64,000 nt of DNA from Flavobacteriales bacterium. Its GTDB lineage: Bacteria > Bacteroidota > Bacteroidia > Flavobacteriales_D > Parvicellaceae. The stretch's first letter is position 1. Each line of letters opens with the position of its first letter. Made by a program: the position numbers and the translations under genes. Below the pieces are notes generated by a model. The model was not told where the DNA came from, made no database searches, and worked only from the letters and a program-made list of their open reading frames with translations. This document shows positions 61,149 to 64,000 of this stretch, one piece after another. The stretch lies in NCBI GenBank assembly GCA_029251405.1, contig JAQXDK010000036.1, positions 1-64,000 of the forward strand, in the 5' to 3' direction.

Positions 61149-63224
61149 TTAGAAAAGCTCACCTTGTTTAAATTGTTTTGTTTTATCATTGGCTTGAAGT
61201 TCTTCCAATAGTTTAAAAAATTCTGATTCGTTTAATATTTCAACTTTATTCTTAGTGGCCTTTTCTAGTTTAGATGGACCCATATTTTCCCCAGCCACTA
61301 AAATGGATGTTGTTTTACTTACTGTACTTGTATTTTTACCACCATTTTCTTCAATTATTGTTTTTAATTCTTCCCTAGATATATTTTTAAACGTTCCTGA
61401 AATAACAATTTTTTTATTCTTAAAAATAGTAGAATGGTTAGAGTCCTTCTGAACCTCTGTCTCCATAACAAGACCAGATTCAAGTAACTGATCAATAATT
61501 TTATTATTATAATCTTGACTAAAAAAATCAACAATAGATTCAGCAATTTTATCTCCAATTTCGTCTACTGAACAAAGATCTTCAAAGCTAGCAATCCTTA
61601 AACTATTTATGTTTCCAAATGAAGCTGATAATTTTTTTGCAACTGTTTCACCAACATACCTTATACCCAAACCAAACAATATTTTATGAAATGGTGTATG
61701 AATACTATTTTCTATACCAACTAGAATATTCTCAGCAGATTTTTCTGCCATTCTATCGAGAGGTAATAAATCTTCTTTAGTAAGTTTATAAAGGTCTGCT
61801 ATATTTTGAACAAGACCAGCATTGTAGAGCTGCTCAACAGTCTCCTCTCCAATACCATCAATATTCATTTGCTTTCTACCAATAAAATGAGAAATTCTCC
61901 CTTTTATTTGAGGGGGACACATATAGAAATTTAAACAATAGTGATGTGCTTCGCCATCATCTTTAATTAATTTTGAGTTACATTCTGGGCAATTGCTTAT
62001 AAATACAAAAGGGAGGTTGGACGTATTTCTTTCAGAAATATCAAATCCTGTAATTTTAGGAATGATTTCTCCTCCTTTTTCAACGTAAACAACATCATTT
62101 ATTCTTAAATCTAATTTTTCAATTTGGTCGGCATTGTGAACACTTGCTCTTTTCACCATTGTTCCACTGATCTCTACTGGGTTCAGAACTGCAACTGGAG
62201 TAATTGCACCTGTTCTACCCACTTGATATATAATATCCTCTAAAGTGGTTTTCACTTGTGTTGTTTTGTATTTATAAGCAATGGCCCATCTTGGAGATTT
62301 TGAGGTATTTCCAATTTCATTTTGTAAAGAAACTTCATTAACCTTAATAACTATACCATCAATTTCAAAAGGTAGCTCTCCTCTTTTTTTGTCCCAAAAA
62401 TTGATGAAATCCATAATTCCATTTACATCATTAACTTGCTCTATAAATCTTTGATCTATTGGTGGAGTTTTAAAACCTAAGCTAGAAAGAAAGTTGTAGT
62501 GGTCAAAAACTTTGTGAAACTTAGAATTATCAATATAGGCTGCGTAAAGAAAACAATCTAAATCTCTTTTAGCAACTATTGAAGAATCCTGTAATTTCAA
62601 TGTCCCAGAGGCGGTATTTCTTGGATTGGAAAACAAAGGAAGTTTTTCGATTTTTCTCTGTTGATTTAATTTTAAAAAAGCAGATTTTGAAAACATTATT
62701 TCTCCTCTCACTTCTAACATTTGAGGAAATTCACCATTTAAGACGAGCGGAATTGAAGATATAGTCCTAACATTATTAGTAACATCTTCTCCTATAGTTC
62801 CGTCTCCTCTAGTTACAGCTCTTATTAGCTGCCCGTTTTCAAATATTAAGCTAATTGCAACCCCATCGTATTTTAGCTCACATATATATGAAAAAGGAAT
62901 ATCTACAATTTTTCTTATTCGTTCATCAAAATCTTCAATATCGCTTTTAGAATAACTATTTGCCAAAGAAAGCATTGGGTATTTATGTTGAACGGAATCA
63001 AAAGATTTAGTGATATCTCCTCCTACTCTTTGAGTAGGAGAATTGGGATTAAATAAATCAGGATATTTGGTTTCTAAACTTTCTAACTCTTTGAGAAGGA
63101 CATCAAACTCTAGGTCACTTACTAAGGATTTATTATTGACATAATATTCTTTATTATAATAGTGAATTAACTTTCTTAATTCTATTATTCTATCTGAATC
63201 AATTCTACTCATATCTATTAGCAA
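61149..63224 (-). CDS. ligA: NAD-dependent DNA ligase
   Basis: A 691-residue replicative ligase. The adenylated lysine is Lys118 in CELKYDGVAIS. The Ia and nucleotidyl-transferase domains carry YYVNNKSLVSD. The OB fold has GRTGAITPVAVL, the zinc finger has four Cys (CPECN...YMCPPQ) near 425-450, and the helix-hairpin-helix repeats and a C-terminal BRCT domain (about 600-680, ISGTFKNISREELKTIIEENGG) are present. The ATG at 63224 overlaps prmC by 20 bases; the ATG at 63212 (MSRIDSD) is an equally plausible start. Confidence 0.96.
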   Translation of the reverse strand: MLIDMSRIDSDRIIELRKLIHYYNKEYYVNNKSLVSDLEFDVLLKELESLETKYPDLFNPNSPTQRVGGDITKSFDSVQHKYPMLSLANSYSKSDIEDFDERIRKIVDIPFSYICELKYDGVAISLIFENGQLIRAVTRGDGTIGEDVTNNVRTISSIPLVLNGEFPQMLEVRGEIMFSKSAFLKLNQQRKIEKLPLFSNPRNTASGTLKLQDSSIVAKRDLDCFLYAAYIDNSKFHKVFDHYNFLSSLGFKTPPIDQRFIEQVNDVNGIMDFINFWDKKRGELPFEIDGIVIKVNEVSLQNEIGNTSKSPRWAIAYKYKTTQVKTTLEDIIYQVGRTGAITPVAVLNPVEISGTMVKRASVHNADQIEKLDLRINDVVYVEKGGEIIPKITGFDISERNTSNLPFVFISNCPECNSKLIKDDGEAHHYCLNFYMCPPQIKGRISHFIGRKQMNIDGIGEETVEQLYNAGLVQNIADLYKLTKEDLLPLDRMAEKSAENILVGIENSIHTPFHKILFGLGIRYVGETVAKKLSASFGNINSLRIASFEDLCSVDEIGDKIAESIVDFFSQDYNNKIIDQLLESGLVMETEVQKDSNHSTIFKNKKIVISGTFKNISREELKTIIEENGGKNTSTVSKTTSILVAGENMGPSKLEKATKNKVEILNESEFFKLLEELQANDKTKQFKQGELF

Positions 63225-64000
63225 CTACAAATCTATTTTTCCCTTGAAAATCTTTCTGAATTTTACAATTAATATAATTTTTATGCTTTAATAAATCTAC
63301 AACATCATTAGCATAATCCTCATGAATTTCTAAATAAATTAAACCATTTTTTTTCAAACTTTCAAGACCTATATCAGCAATTTTTTCATAAAATATCAAA
63401 GGATTAGTGTCTTTAACAAATAGTGCAATATGAGGTTCATTATTAAGAACATTTAGATGCATTTTCTTTTTATCGAGTTCAGGAATATATGGTGGATTAC
63501 TAACAATTATATCTATAGAATTTTCTGAAAGTGAATACTTAAAAACATTCTTATTACAAAAGACTACATCAGCATTATTATTCCTTGCATTTTCTTTTGC
63601 TATTATAATTGCTTTTTTAGAAATATCTATCCCGTAACAGTTTGAATTTTTTAATAATAATTTTAAAGCAATAACGATGCATCCTGAGCCAGTACCAATA
63701 TCTAAAACATCCAATTTGGATTTATTACGGTTATTTTGGTAAATAAGCTGCACCAATTCCTCAGTTTCTGGCCTTGGGATAAGCGTGTCTTTAGTTACTT
63801 TAATTTTTAAGTCATGAAAAGTAACATAACCGATGATATGTTGTAAAGGAATATTTTGTTTTAATTTTTTAAGAGCGTCTTTTAAAAATAAAACCTCTGA
63901 TTCAATTAAGTAAATATTTTCATGAAGTAAAAAATCAATTTTGTTCCATTTTTTAATTTCTAATACCAGCTCTAGATATATATTTTCAATCTCTCTTTGA
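63205..64000 (-). CDS. prmC: Release factor glutamine methyltransferase PrmC, 5' end missing
   Basis: The frame is open through base 64000, so the N-terminus lies outside the window; about 264 residues are visible of a family usually near 280. It methylates the Gln of the GGQ loop of release factors. Visible are the helical N-domain (LQHIIGYVTFHDLKI), the PRPETEELV junction, SAM motif I DIGTGSGCIVIALK, and the catalytic NPPY in IVSNPPYIPELD. Its 3' end overlaps ligA. Confidence 0.93.
   Translation of the reverse strand, partial: QREIENIYLELVLEIKKWNKIDFLLHENIYLIESEVLFLKDALKKLKQNIPLQHIIGYVTFHDLKIKVTKDTLIPRPETEELVQLIYQNNRNKSKLDVLDIGTGSGCIVIALKLLLKNSNCYGIDISKKAIIIAKENARNNNADVVFCNKNVFKYSLSENSIDIIVSNPPYIPELDKKKMHLNVLNNEPHIALFVKDTNPLIFYEKIADIGLESLKKNGLIYLEIHEDYANDVVDLLKHKNYINCKIQKDFQGKNRFVVANRYE

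Noticed and set aside
1-64000. CRISPR array, tRNA or rRNA genes, insertion sequences
   Set aside because: No regularly spaced repeats, no cloverleaf-like gaps and no transposase-like frames were seen in any intergenic stretch.

Overview
This is 64 kb of an AT-rich chromosome (roughly one third G+C by eye) that reads as a free-living, probably marine member of the Bacteroidota, order Flavobacteriales. The supporting signs are a TonB-dependent receptor paired with a DUF4249 lipoprotein, proteins with type IX secretion (T9SS) C-terminal sorting tails, a mevalonate pathway with the GYDIA-type GHMP kinase, a short primary sigma factor, DUF6089/DUF4293/DUF4199/DUF6913 proteins, and promoters of the Bacteroidota form TAnnTTTG rather than TATAAT. 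Coding density is very high and neighbouring genes often overlap. I see no rRNA, tRNA, CRISPR array, insertion sequence, prophage or clear transfer boundary. The first and last genes run off the window.

Layout. 1-5.1 kb holds envelope genes: a truncated DUF6089 barrel, a YwqK-repeat protein, a TonB-dependent receptor and a DUF4249 lipoprotein. 5.2-8.1 kb holds the primary sigma factor rpoD behind a good promoter, a HAD-like protein and two exported proteins of unknown role. 8.1-14.3 kb is a minus-strand operon: TPR protein, phosphosulfolactate synthase, rhodanese, DUF368, aroE, uvrB. 14.5-18.9 kb is a plus-strand run: glmM, cysteine desulfurase, a PhnP-like hydrolase, trmD, rplS. 18.9-27.4 kb is housekeeping: argS, msrA, a phosphoesterase, DUF4293, rho, DUF4199, mpl, rarA. 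27.5-31.7 kb is a three-gene overlapping envelope operon of unknown function ending in a T9SS cargo. 31.6-36.0 kb holds an FkbM methyltransferase, a PorE-like TPR/PD40/OmpA protein, queE and a second YwqK-repeat protein. mnmE follows, then a secreted phosphoesterase and the gene-poorest stretch, which hides a 55-residue protein with a Cys-rich tail.

39.2-42.2 kb holds umuDC, with a repeat/palindrome operator candidate in front of it, and rmuC. 42.3-44.4 kb holds a nitroreductase, a LysM/DUF1571 protein and panD. 44.4-52.6 kb is the main accessory region. Overlapping plus-strand genes encode glycosylasparaginase, GH20 hexosaminidase and CutC, and they face minus-strand genes for a GH92 alpha-mannosidase and a sugar/H+ symporter. 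Together these look like a compact N-glycoprotein breakdown locus. 52.8-57.9 kb is a mevalonate/prenyl operon: HMG-CoA reductase, GYDIA kinase, diphosphomevalonate decarboxylase, mevalonate kinase and UbiA. The window closes with an S9 peptidase, aroK, DUF6913, ligA and a partial prmC.

The window is mostly ordinary core genome. The best leads are the N-glycan locus (and what CutC does in it), the umuDC operator architecture, promoters whose -7 box ends exactly four bases before the start codon (likely leaderless mRNAs), the GYDIA kinase as the missing phosphomevalonate kinase, and the small CIGCGS protein.
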